From Asticcacaulis machinosus (GTDB lineage Bacteria; Pseudomonadota; Alphaproteobacteria; Caulobacterales; Caulobacteraceae): a DNA stretch of 64,000 nucleotides. The position numbers were made by a program, and so were the translations under genes. Below are positions 1-8,348 of the stretch, piece after piece. How positions within the stretch are numbered: position 1 is the stretch's first letter; each line of letters opens with the position of its first letter. The notes beneath the pieces are model-generated. The model was not told where the DNA came from, made no database searches, and worked only from the letters and a program-made list of their open reading frames with translations. Location: contig NZ_JAQQKV010000003.1 in assembly GCF_028550435.1 (NCBI RefSeq), positions 248,001-312,000 of the forward strand, written 5' to 3'.

Positions 1-1
1 T

Positions 2-1918
2 TCTGTTAATGCCGCCCTGCAATGGCGAGTTAACGATAATCTTGATTTTGTTCTCGAAGGGTCATACTTTGGTAGTGAGGAAGAGCGCAATTATAACAAC
101 CTGAAAGTCATTGCGCGTGAGTGGAATAACGACGTTTCAGATGTGGTTCTAACGTCTGATGGGCGTATGGTGGAATCTTTAACTGTATCAACTCCGGGGG
201 GGCGTCTCACAGGTGGGCCGCAGTCTGATTATATTGAGGCCGATACAGATAACTACCGTGCCAACTTTGAGACCCATTGGCGTGGTGAGCGTCTAAATAT
301 TAATGCGGCTTTAAGTTATAACGAAAGTGAGTATAATGACTATGCTGTCCTGACCGTTATGCGTCTAGATGGTGTTGATACTGCCCACATTGATTTCAAT
401 TCTTCGGCAGTTTCTGGGCGTGGGCCACTGATAACATTCCCAGGGGTAGATCTGACGGATGCCAGCATCTATCGTATCACTAATTTTACAGATAGACAGG
501 AAAACCTTAAGAGCAACGAACTCGTCGCTGAGACTGATATCAGTTATCGTATTTCTGATGACAAACTGCTGCGCCGCGTTCAGGTCGGGGCCAGATATTC
601 TGACCGGGACACGCGTCGGAATTATGGTTATCGTGATGCCTGGGCGAACACAGGTGGTTGGACCTTTGATCAATTCCCGGCGGGCTCTGTTGTTTCACAT
701 ACGCCCGATGTCAAAGGCTTTGATGGCCCGACATGGCTAAGCCTTTCGTCTTCTGAAATCATGGCTAACATGGACGACGTGCGGGCTTTCTTCCAAGACC
801 CCGCTAACAATGCCGGTATCGGCGGCGGTGGTGTGTCCTGGACCAGTGAGCGTCCGGGAGGGGAAGTTGGGGGTGTCTGGGAATCCAAGGAAGAAACTAC
901 GGCAATATTCGGCCAGCTTTTCTACGCCTTTAATCTCGGAAGCATTCCTGTTGATGGCGTAGCTGGTGTGCGGGTTACCAAGACATCAGGCTATATCAAA
1001 AGTCAGCAAATCAACTTTGATAAAGACTGGAACCGGGTCGTCAAAGACGCCTATGGTGAAAATGATTACATTGATACGCTACCAAGCTTGAATGCAATCA
1101 TGCACTTCACACCGAAACTTCAGTTGCGTTTGGCTTACACATACAATGTTCAGCGTCCTGACTTTATGGCAACGTCATCATGGCGTACCGTTGAGTTGAA
1201 CAATGCTGTTATCTGGGCGGGTAATCCGGATTTGAAGCCTTATCGTCAAACGAGTTATGATGCTTCGCTGGAATATTATTTTGGTCGTGCAGGGCAGCTC
1301 TCGTTAGGGGCCTTCCTGAAAAAGCCGAAGGGCTTTATGTTCTATGATTACTCTTGGGTTGAAGACCCAGAGTTGGTTCGCCCAGAAAACCCGACCGGAC
1401 GTGGCCGACTTTACATGAACCGCAATGCTAGCGACGGCGAATTCTCAGGGCTTGAATTTACAGCGCAGGGTTTCTTTGACTTCCTGCCTGGAAAGTGGAG
1501 CAACTTCGGTGGTAGCCTGAATGCTACTTACATGAATAAGTTTGAGATAACTTATCCTGTTACTGCGGATGGGGCAACGGTGGAGCCAACTGCTGTTGGT
1601 ACTTCTAAGTATACTTATAATGCGACGTTGTATTATGATACGCCACAATTTAGTGCACGTGTCGCTTACAACTACCGTGATGGCTGGCGTGAATCGGTTT
1701 ATTCAGCGTTCCCCGAATATTCTATTTATGCCGATCCTACGTCGCGACTGGATGCCGCCGTCAACTATACGCCGGTCAAATGGCTGACACTTAGCCTTGA
1801 AGGCGCCAATCTGCTGGAAAACGACTACCGCAGCTATTGGGGGGAAAACAAGATACTTGCGAAAAACATTCGTATGATGGCCAAAACCATTCAGTTGAGT
1901 GCACGTTTCCGCTTCTAA
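2..1918 (+). CDS. TonB-dependent receptor, C-terminal part (5' end outside window)
   Basis: Outer-membrane, energy-coupled importer. The frame is open from base 2, so the plug and first barrel strands lie upstream; about 638 residues remain. The visible part has the alternating aromatic strands of a 22-strand beta-barrel, a receptor-like segment (LQLRLAYTYNVQRPDF), and a C-terminus ending in aromatic SARFRF, as expected for an outer-membrane protein recognised by BAM. A halogenase-like gene follows convergently, a pairing common in Caulobacterales and Xanthomonadales glycan loci. The substrate cannot be read from the barrel; the neighbours suggest glycopeptide or oligosaccharide. Base composition is less GC-rich than in the genes from 3700 onwards. 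Confidence 0.93.
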   Translation, partial: SVNAALQWRVNDNLDFVLEGSYFGSEEERNYNNLKVIAREWNNDVSDVVLTSDGRMVESLTVSTPGGRLTGGPQSDYIEADTDNYRANFETHWRGERLNINAALSYNESEYNDYAVLTVMRLDGVDTAHIDFNSSAVSGRGPLITFPGVDLTDASIYRITNFTDRQENLKSNELVAETDISYRISDDKLLRRVQVGARYSDRDTRRNYGYRDAWANTGGWTFDQFPAGSVVSHTPDVKGFDGPTWLSLSSSEIMANMDDVRAFFQDPANNAGIGGGGVSWTSERPGGEVGGVWESKEETTAIFGQLFYAFNLGSIPVDGVAGVRVTKTSGYIKSQQINFDKDWNRVVKDAYGENDYIDTLPSLNAIMHFTPKLQLRLAYTYNVQRPDFMATSSWRTVELNNAVIWAGNPDLKPYRQTSYDASLEYYFGRAGQLSLGAFLKKPKGFMFYDYSWVEDPELVRPENPTGRGRLYMNRNASDGEFSGLEFTAQGFFDFLPGKWSNFGGSLNATYMNKFEITYPVTADGATVEPTAVGTSKYTYNATLYYDTPQFSARVAYNYRDGWRESVYSAFPEYSIYADPTSRLDAAVNYTPVKWLTLSLEGANLLENDYRSYWGENKILAKNIRMMAKTIQLSARFRF

Positions 1919-1940
1919 ACTATTTGAAGCGTGTAAACGA

Positions 1941-1970
1941 ACAGCCCGCCGGATACGGCGGGCTGTTTTG
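1941..1970 (+). terminator. Intrinsic terminator of the TonB receptor gene
   Basis: Stem ACAGCCCGCC / GGCGGGCTGT with a short loop, followed by TTTTG, 22 bases after the receptor stop codon. Confidence 0.88.
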
Positions 1971-1983
1971 TTATGTGAACAAA

Positions 1984-2009
1984 ATAAAAAAAACGCCAAT
2001 TGACTGGCG
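1984..2009 (-). terminator. Intrinsic terminator of the halogenase-like gene
   Basis: On the minus strand CGCCA / TGGCG forms a short stem followed by eight T residues (complement of 1986-1993), just after the halogenase stop at 2021. The stem is only 5 bp, so strength is uncertain. Confidence 0.6.
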
Positions 2010-2020
2010 ATTGGTTGGAT

Positions 2021-3532
2021 TTAAACGGCAACCCGTTGCGGGGAGGGGCAGGTCTTGGCGAGGTAGCTTTCGTGGCTAGGCATCATGTCGGCTAATCCTG
2101 TACTCCCGTCTCGTATTTTCTGCATTCGCCAGCGGAATTCCTCTTGTGGCATCTCATCGGCAGCTGGGTGATAAGAACGAGGAACTAGCCCTTGTCCAAC
2201 CAAAATGGCAAACCAGCTTGGTTCCGTGAACAATTCAAGTGAGGTGACGCGTGCATCGTTATGATATTGAAACATTTCCAGCCGCATTTTGAGACTGTCC
2301 GGGATGTCCATGTGTTTGCAATAGGCCCAGAACGGCGTGTCTTCCCGTTTCGTGACCTTATAATGGGCGATAAGGAAATCCTTGACATTGTCATAGGCCC
2401 TTAGCATGTCTTGATTGAAGGCAATGCGTATTGATGGTGTAATCTCATCTTTTGGAAAGTATTTTAGAAGCTTGAGAACGGCATGTTGCACCAGGTAGAT
2501 CGAAGTCGACTCCAGCGGTTCCAGGAACCCCGACGACAGGCCCATAGCGATGACATTCTTATTCCACATCTGCTTACGGTGGCCGGTGACAAATCGGATA
2601 ACGCGTGGCTCAGCCTGAGCCTTGCCATCCAGCCGTTGCAGGATCAGCTCACTGGCCTTGGCCTCATCCATATAGGCGTCGCAGAAGACATAACCATTGC
2701 CGGTGCGGTGCTGGAGCGGGATGCGCCATTGCCAGCCGGCTTCCTGCGCGGTCGAGGTCGTGTAGGGCGTGGCGGGCCCGACCTTGTCACACGGCACAGC
2801 GACGGCACGATTGCACGGCAGCCATTGCGACCAGTCCTCATAGCCGCTTTTCAGCGTCTGTTCGATTAGCAGGCCGCGAAAACCGGAACAGTCGATAAAC
2901 AGATCACCGCTGACTGCCTGACCATTAGCCAGTGTCACCGACGTGATATCGCCGGTTTCAGGGTGTTGCGCGACGCTGGTGATCTTGCTTTCCTGACGCA
3001 CCACGCCGTTTTTCTCACAGTATCCGCGCAGGAATTTGGCGTAGAGCGAGGCATCGAAATGAAAGGCGTAATTGACGTTTGGCGCATTGGGGTTGATCTC
3101 GGCCATGCGTCCGAACCGGCCTTTGCGGGCGGCCAGGGTCTGCGGGTTGAACAGGCCGAAATCGCCTGAGCCACCGGCTTTGTGATAGCGCATCCAGAAA
3201 TGATTGAAATTCAGCCCCCCCATATCAACGCCGTACACACCAAACGGGTGGAAATAGTCGCTGCCGGGCGCCGACCAGTTCTGAAAACGGATGCCGAGCT
3301 TGAACGTGCCGTTGACCGCCTTCATAAAGTCGTTTTCGTCGATCCCCAGCAGGGTGTTGAATTCCTGTATCGTCGGGATGGTCGCTTCGCCGACGCCGAC
3401 CGTGCCGATCTCATCGGATTCAATCAGGGTGATCTGATAATTGCGCGTGCCCATGACCCGCGACAAGGCAGAGGCCGCCATCCAGCCAGCGGTGCCGCCA
3501 CCAACGATTACCAGTTTACGAATTTGGGGCAT
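2021..3532 (-). CDS. Flavin-dependent tryptophan halogenase family protein
   Basis: FADH2-dependent halogenase of the PrnA/RebH/BrvH family, 503 residues. Visible: N-terminal GGGTAGW flavin-binding motif (residues 11-17), WQWRIP (the family WxWxIP motif), a Lys in TFKLGIRF (about K78) matching the catalytic lysine, and the Glu in SGFLEPLEST matching the catalytic glutamate. It therefore looks catalytically complete. I chose ATG 3532, which has GAGGA four bases upstream, over a TTG codon 33 bases further up. It is convergent to the TonB receptor gene; such halogenases sit beside receptors in many glycan loci and their physiological substrate is generally unknown. Free tryptophan should not be assumed. 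Confidence 0.9.
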   Translation of the reverse strand: MPQIRKLVIVGGGTAGWMAASALSRVMGTRNYQITLIESDEIGTVGVGEATIPTIQEFNTLLGIDENDFMKAVNGTFKLGIRFQNWSAPGSDYFHPFGVYGVDMGGLNFNHFWMRYHKAGGSGDFGLFNPQTLAARKGRFGRMAEINPNAPNVNYAFHFDASLYAKFLRGYCEKNGVVRQESKITSVAQHPETGDITSVTLANGQAVSGDLFIDCSGFRGLLIEQTLKSGYEDWSQWLPCNRAVAVPCDKVGPATPYTTSTAQEAGWQWRIPLQHRTGNGYVFCDAYMDEAKASELILQRLDGKAQAEPRVIRFVTGHRKQMWNKNVIAMGLSSGFLEPLESTSIYLVQHAVLKLLKYFPKDEITPSIRIAFNQDMLRAYDNVKDFLIAHYKVTKREDTPFWAYCKHMDIPDSLKMRLEMFQYHNDARVTSLELFTEPSWFAILVGQGLVPRSYHPAADEMPQEEFRWRMQKIRDGSTGLADMMPSHESYLAKTCPSPQRVAV

Positions 3533-3608
3533 AGCGTCCTCAGTCTGCGGCCATTTAGAATACAAAAAGACCCTAGGCGACGGGTAAAATTTGTCAATAT
3601 ATCGGTAT

Positions 3609-3622
3609 ATCGTATAAAATAT
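3609..3622 (+). promoter_or_regulatory. Operator-like site 1 (ATCGTATAAAATAT)
   Basis: First of seven matches in the window to ATYGTATAMNNTAT. It lies between the divergent halogenase-like gene (start 3532) and the lectin-like/DPP genes (start 3684). I infer a FadR-type GntR operator; binding is not shown. Confidence 0.55.
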
Positions 3623-3683
3623 TTGACTGTTTGGCGGAATTGCTCAACATGTCTGACAATATCATAGACCGAGGGGAACAGAT

Positions 3684-4232
3684 ATGTCGGCTAAGATCGC
3701 TATGGTCATTATGGCCACCTTTTCAGTTATGGCTGGGGCTACATTTGCCGAGACGGTGACGGTCAAGGTGCCGGGCACAAGTATGCCGTGGAGCCTGAAG
3801 GCCAACAAGAATATTCCGTTCGGCCGCAATGATGGCACCAAGCCGATCGAGGTCAAGGGTGGCGATATTGTTCCGGGCAAGGAGATCATGATCACGGCCA
3901 CCGGCGGGACGTCGACCATTCCGGGCGGGCCGACCTTTGGGCCTGCAGGGCAGGAATCGTTCATTGCCACCGATCAGGTCGGCGGGTCGGGCTCGATCTT
4001 TCCGGCGCGGTTTATCGATCCGGCCATGTATCCGGTGCACCTTAATGAGCTGATCGGCGTGTTTGTCGACGATAAGGGTGCCCTGGTCGCCCGTCCGTTT
4101 GCGGTCGGCGAGGCGTTTCAGGTGATCGTGCCGCCGAATGCCAAAAAGCTTCAGTTCGGCCTGAATGACGATATTTTTGCCGATAATGCCGGTGAACTGA
4201 CGGTCGTGGTCACAGCGGTTGCGGCCCAATAG
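3684..4232 (+). CDS. Secreted LecA (PA-IL)-like carbohydrate-binding protein
   Basis: A 182-residue secreted protein. Residues 1-22 are a signal peptide ending AGATFA. The mature part is a single beta-rich domain ending with GLNDDIFADNAGELTVVV. This resembles the ND...DN.G.L.V pattern of PA-IL/LecA-type galactophilic domains, where these acidic and Asn residues bind calcium and sugar. That assignment rests on motif shape only. GAGGGGAAC lies just upstream of the ATG. The DPP IV gene follows after 24 bases, so the two are probably co-transcribed. A role in holding galactosylated or arabinosylated peptides near the peptidase is possible. Confidence 0.6.
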   Translation: MSAKIAMVIMATFSVMAGATFAETVTVKVPGTSMPWSLKANKNIPFGRNDGTKPIEVKGGDIVPGKEIMITATGGTSTIPGGPTFGPAGQESFIATDQVGGSGSIFPARFIDPAMYPVHLNELIGVFVDDKGALVARPFAVGEAFQVIVPPNAKKLQFGLNDDIFADNAGELTVVVTAVAAQ

Positions 4233-4256
4233 TTTTTGTAACCCGAGAGTAGTTTC

Positions 4257-6554
4257 GTGAAATTCAAATCCTCCCTTTTGGCCTCATCGGTCATGGCCGC
4301 CACGCTTATGGCGACCGGCCTTGCGGTTGCGCCGTTGCAACTGGCCTATGCGCAGGCTCCGGCGACTGCGACCCAGCGCGCTGAGCGTTTCAAGGCGGCC
4401 GAGGCCTATATGCACGGCAATCTGTCGGCTCTGGTGACCGACCTGAATATGCAGGCATCGTTTGCGGGCGGCGGCAGCGGCGTGATCTACCGCAAGGGGC
4501 CGAAGGGGCAGGGGGCGATCCTGCTGGCTGACCCGACCAAGGGCACACAGACCGAACTGACGATGGAAGCGGCCCTGACGCCTAAGCTGAAAGACGCGGG
4601 TGTAAAGGCAGATGGCATCGTCGATGTCCGCCCGACGGACTATGATGCCGATAAGAAGGTGCTGAAATTCGCCGCTGGCGGGCGTGACTGGACCTATGAA
4701 CTGGCTACCGGTAACTTGACCGCCAATGCGCCCTATGTGGCCCCGGACGGGATGGTATCGCCGGATGGCAAATATAAGGTCATCGCCCGCGACTATAATC
4801 TTTATCTGGTTGAGGTCGCCACCAACCGCGAAACGCCGCTGACTTTTGACGGGGGCTACGATCAGCGTTACGGCCAGAACTATCCGCTGTTTGGCGACAT
4901 GGCCGATGCCAATTCCGAAACCCCGAAAATGCGCCTGAGTGTGCAGTGGTCAGAGGATTCGCAACAGATACTGACCTACCGCATGGATCGCAACGGCGCC
5001 TATATCTGGACGGGCGTGCAGCAGAGCCCGCAAGGCAGCCATTTCCCGCGCGCGTTCAACTATGTTTATCCGTCCGCAGGGGCCGCCAATGTGCCGCTGG
5101 TTAAGCCGGTGCTGATTGATCTGAAAGGTAAGGCGACCTACCTTGAGGTGCCCGCGACCGAGCTTCTGTGGCCCGGCGATCCGGCGGTCTACTGGGCCGG
5201 GGATAAGATCGTCTATGAATGGTCAAAGCGCGGCTATGGCGAGATCCTGCTGTACGAAGTCGATCCGGCCACCGCCAAGGCTGTGGTACGGGTGCGTGAG
5301 GCGCTGAAACCGATCGTGACCGTGACCTCCAGCGGTATCCGCCACGCGCCGGAATGGGGCGGTAACTTCGTCATTTCCGAACGCAGTGGCTGGGCGCAGC
5401 TCTATTTCCTCAAGACCGGCGAAAATCCGGAGGGCGGCAAGGCCCTGACAACCGGCGACTGGGAAGTCACGGGCATTGAACGCATCGACAAAGACGATGT
5501 AATCATTGCCGGTATCGGTCGTGAAAAGGGCATTAATCCTTATTATTCATCGCTTTATCGCGTCACCAAAGCGGGTAAAATCACCCACCTGACGCCCGAG
5601 CCGCTGGATCACAGCACGACGATCTCACAGGATGGCAACTGGATCATCGACCGCATGTCCTCACCCACCGATCCGACGCGCACCGTGCTGCGGGACGCGA
5701 AGGACGGCAGGATCGTTGCCGAACTGGGCCGCGCCGATATTTCGGCTTTGCTGGCCACCGGCTTTACCCTGCCGGAGCCGTTTGAGACGGTGGCCGATGA
5801 CGGTAAGACCAGGCTTTACGGCATGATCCATCGCCCGAAGAATTTCGATCCGTCGAAGTCCTATCCGGTCATTGAAAATGTCTATACCGGCCCGACGACC
5901 CACCGCTTTAACGAGGATTACGGCGGCAATATCGTCAATGGTTTGAACGCTATGGCGCAACTGGGGGCGATTGTCGTGACCATCGACGGGCGCGGCACGT
6001 CCCAGCGCGGCAAGGCCTTCCGGTCTTCGGCCTATCAGAATCTGGCCGAGGCAGGTCTTGATGACCACATCTGGGTGCTGAAGGCCATGAAGGCGAAATA
6101 TCCCTATTTCGATCTGAACCGCGTCGGCGTCTATGGCGGCTCGGCCGGTGGTTATGATACGGCGCGCTTTGTCCTGCGCCGGCCGGATGTCTATAAGGTC
6201 GGAGTTGCCTCATCCGGCAATCATGATCAGCGCATCGATAAGGCGTGGTGGCCGGAAGTGTCGATGGGCATTGCCGATGACGCGACCTGGGAAGCCAATT
6301 CCAATATTCCGGTGGCCAAAAACCTCAAGGGCAAGCTGATGCTGATCCACGGCGACATTGATGACAATGTGCCGATTGCCGCGACCATGAAGCTGTCCAA
6401 GGCCCTGATCGATGCCGGTAAGGACCACGAACTGGTCATCCTGCCCAATACCAAGCACAATGTGACCCAGCCCTATTACTTCCAGAAGATGTTCGGGTTT
6501 TTCTATGACAACCTGATCGAACCCAGAGCTGACGATCCGATCGTTCAGAAATAA
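4257..6554 (+). CDS. Secreted dipeptidyl peptidase IV (S9B family)
   Basis: Serine exopeptidase that releases X-Pro (and possibly X-Hyp) dipeptides from N-termini; 765 residues, the usual size. GTG start with GAGAG upstream. Signal peptide about 1-33 (ending QLAYAQA). Residues about 100-530 form the DPP IV beta-propeller region, and the C-terminal alpha/beta-hydrolase carries the nucleophile in YGGSAGGY (S629), the Asp in HGDIDDNVP and the His in NTKHNVT. The nucleophile elbow is GGSAGG rather than the mammalian GWSYGG. It follows the lectin-like gene by 24 bases. In this locus it would trim proline/hydroxyproline-rich peptides in the periplasm. Confidence 0.93.
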   Translation: MKFKSSLLASSVMAATLMATGLAVAPLQLAYAQAPATATQRAERFKAAEAYMHGNLSALVTDLNMQASFAGGGSGVIYRKGPKGQGAILLADPTKGTQTELTMEAALTPKLKDAGVKADGIVDVRPTDYDADKKVLKFAAGGRDWTYELATGNLTANAPYVAPDGMVSPDGKYKVIARDYNLYLVEVATNRETPLTFDGGYDQRYGQNYPLFGDMADANSETPKMRLSVQWSEDSQQILTYRMDRNGAYIWTGVQQSPQGSHFPRAFNYVYPSAGAANVPLVKPVLIDLKGKATYLEVPATELLWPGDPAVYWAGDKIVYEWSKRGYGEILLYEVDPATAKAVVRVREALKPIVTVTSSGIRHAPEWGGNFVISERSGWAQLYFLKTGENPEGGKALTTGDWEVTGIERIDKDDVIIAGIGREKGINPYYSSLYRVTKAGKITHLTPEPLDHSTTISQDGNWIIDRMSSPTDPTRTVLRDAKDGRIVAELGRADISALLATGFTLPEPFETVADDGKTRLYGMIHRPKNFDPSKSYPVIENVYTGPTTHRFNEDYGGNIVNGLNAMAQLGAIVVTIDGRGTSQRGKAFRSSAYQNLAEAGLDDHIWVLKAMKAKYPYFDLNRVGVYGGSAGGYDTARFVLRRPDVYKVGVASSGNHDQRIDKAWWPEVSMGIADDATWEANSNIPVAKNLKGKLMLIHGDIDDNVPIAATMKLSKALIDAGKDHELVILPNTKHNVTQPYYFQKMFGFFYDNLIEPRADDPIVQK

Positions 6555-6556
6555 CA

Positions 6557-6592
6557 AAAAAACCCTCCCGAACGCTTCGGGAGGGGTTTTTT
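6557..6592 (+). terminator. Bidirectional intrinsic terminator
   Basis: Stem AACCCTCCCGAA / TTCGGGAGGGGTT with A-run before and T-run after. It lies between the convergent DPP IV and ABC-F genes and can serve both. Confidence 0.9.
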
Positions 6593-6608
6593 GTGAGCAG
6601 GGCGGCGC

Positions 6609-8237
6609 TTATCCTCCCGGATGAAGGCCCGGCGCTTCCTGACCCGTGCGGGCGACATATTCGCTGTAGCCGCCGCCGTACTGGTGGATGCCTTCCGGTG
6701 TCAGTTCCAGCACACGGTTCGACAACGCGCCTAAGAAATGGCGGTCGTGGGACACAAACAACATGGTGCCTTCGAAATCGGCGAGCGCCGCCACCAGCAT
6801 TTCCTTGGTCGCCATATCCAGGTGGTTGGTCGGCTCATCCAGCACCAGCAGATTGGGTGGATCGAACAGCATCTTGGCCATGACCAGCCGCGCTTTTTCG
6901 CCGCCGGACAGGACGCGGCACGGCTTTTCGACATCATCGCCGGAGAAACCAAAACAGCCCGCCAGTGTGCGCAAGGCCCCCTGACCCGCCTGCGGGAAAG
7001 AGCCTTCCAGCGACTCGAAAATCGTCTCTTCGCCGTCGAGCAGGTCCATAGAGTGCTGGGCGAAATAACCCATCTTGACGCTGGCCCCAACGGTGACGGT
7101 GCCCTTATCGGGTGAGGCATCTCCGGCCACCAGTTTCAGCAGGGTGGATTTGCCGGCGCCGTTGGCGCCGAGGATGCACCAGCGTTCTTTGCGCCGCACT
7201 TTGAAATCCAGCCCCGAATAGATGGACAGATCGCCGTAACCTTTGTGGACATCGCGCAGGTTGAGGACGTCATCACCCGACCGCGGAGGGCTGCGGAATT
7301 CAAACTGGACGGTTTGACGGCGCCGTGGGGCTTCGACCCGTTCGATCTTGTCGAGTTTTTTCACCCGGCTTTGCACCTGTGCGGCGTGGGAGGCGCGGGC
7401 CTTAAAGCGCTCAATAAACTTGATTTCCTTGGCCAGCATAGCCTGCTGGCGTTCATACTGTGCCTGCCGCTGGGCTTCGGTCAGGGCGCGCTGCTGGTCG
7501 TAGAAATCAAGATCGCCCGAATAGGTGATCAGCGTGCCGCCGTCGATTTCCACCACCTTATTAATAATCCGGTTCATGAAGGCGCGGTCGTGTGAGGTCA
7601 TCAAAAGCGCGCCGTCGTAATCTTTAAGAAAGGCCTCCAGCCAGATCAGGCTTTCGAGATCAAGGTGGTTGGAGGGTTCATCCAGCAACATGCCGTCGGG
7701 CCGCATCAGCAGGATGCGCGCCAGCGCCACCCGCATCTTCCAGCCGCCGGAGAGTAAGCCCACATCGCCGTCCATGCGTTCCTGACTGAAGCTCAAGCCC
7801 GCCAGCACTTCGCGCGCGCGGGCCTCAACCGAGTAACCGTCCAGTTCCTGAAACCGCTCCAGGACATCGCCATAGCGTGCCATGATGGCATCGAAGGCGT
7901 CGGCCTGATCCGGATCGGCCATAGCGGCCTCCAGGCTTGCCATTTCAGCCGCCAGCGCGCTCACCGGGCCGACACCATCCATTACGGCGGCGACGGCGCT
8001 CTGGCCCGACATTTCGCCCACGTCCTGACTGAAATAGCCGATCTTCATGCCGGTATCGATGGCGACCTGACCGTCATCGGGCTGATCCTGATCGGTGATC
8101 ATACGGAACAGCGTCGATTTGCCCGCCCCATTGGGCCCGACCAGCCCGACCTTTTCGCCCTTCTGGATGCCCATCGACGCATCGATGAACAGGATCTGGT
8201 GGCCGTTTTGCTTACTGATATTATCGAGGCGGATCAT
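6609..8237 (-). CDS. ABC-F family ATPase (Uup/YheS-like)
   Basis: Soluble protein with two ABC nucleotide-binding domains and no membrane segments, 542 residues. Walker A GPNGAGKST (about 34-42) and GANGAGKST in the second half; signature LSGGWKMR and LSGGEKAR; Walker B LLDEPSNHLD and VLDEPTNHLD. A charged linker (about 235-305, rich in Arg, Lys, Gln) is the P-site tRNA interaction motif region of ABC-F proteins, which act on the ribosome. A housekeeping or antibiotic-tolerance role is likely; it has no evident link to the surrounding glycan genes and interrupts the locus. Confidence 0.93.
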   Translation of the reverse strand: MIRLDNISKQNGHQILFIDASMGIQKGEKVGLVGPNGAGKSTLFRMITDQDQPDDGQVAIDTGMKIGYFSQDVGEMSGQSAVAAVMDGVGPVSALAAEMASLEAAMADPDQADAFDAIMARYGDVLERFQELDGYSVEARAREVLAGLSFSQERMDGDVGLLSGGWKMRVALARILLMRPDGMLLDEPSNHLDLESLIWLEAFLKDYDGALLMTSHDRAFMNRIINKVVEIDGGTLITYSGDLDFYDQQRALTEAQRQAQYERQQAMLAKEIKFIERFKARASHAAQVQSRVKKLDKIERVEAPRRRQTVQFEFRSPPRSGDDVLNLRDVHKGYGDLSIYSGLDFKVRRKERWCILGANGAGKSTLLKLVAGDASPDKGTVTVGASVKMGYFAQHSMDLLDGEETIFESLEGSFPQAGQGALRTLAGCFGFSGDDVEKPCRVLSGGEKARLVMAKMLFDPPNLLVLDEPTNHLDMATKEMLVAALADFEGTMLFVSHDRHFLGALSNRVLELTPEGIHQYGGGYSEYVARTGQEAPGLHPGG

Positions 8238-8348
8238 GCGGGGCTTACTGTATAAGGGAACGTTGAGAGGCCTCTACAATGGCGCGCAGGTTTAGGGAAG
8301 GGGGTGTTTGACCGCCCCCGCCGTCAATACCCGAAACAATCCGAAGCC

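Noticed and set aside
3532-3565. TTG start for the halogenase-like gene
   Set aside because: ATG at 3532 has a good ribosome-binding site, and the family N-terminus begins shortly before the flavin motif.
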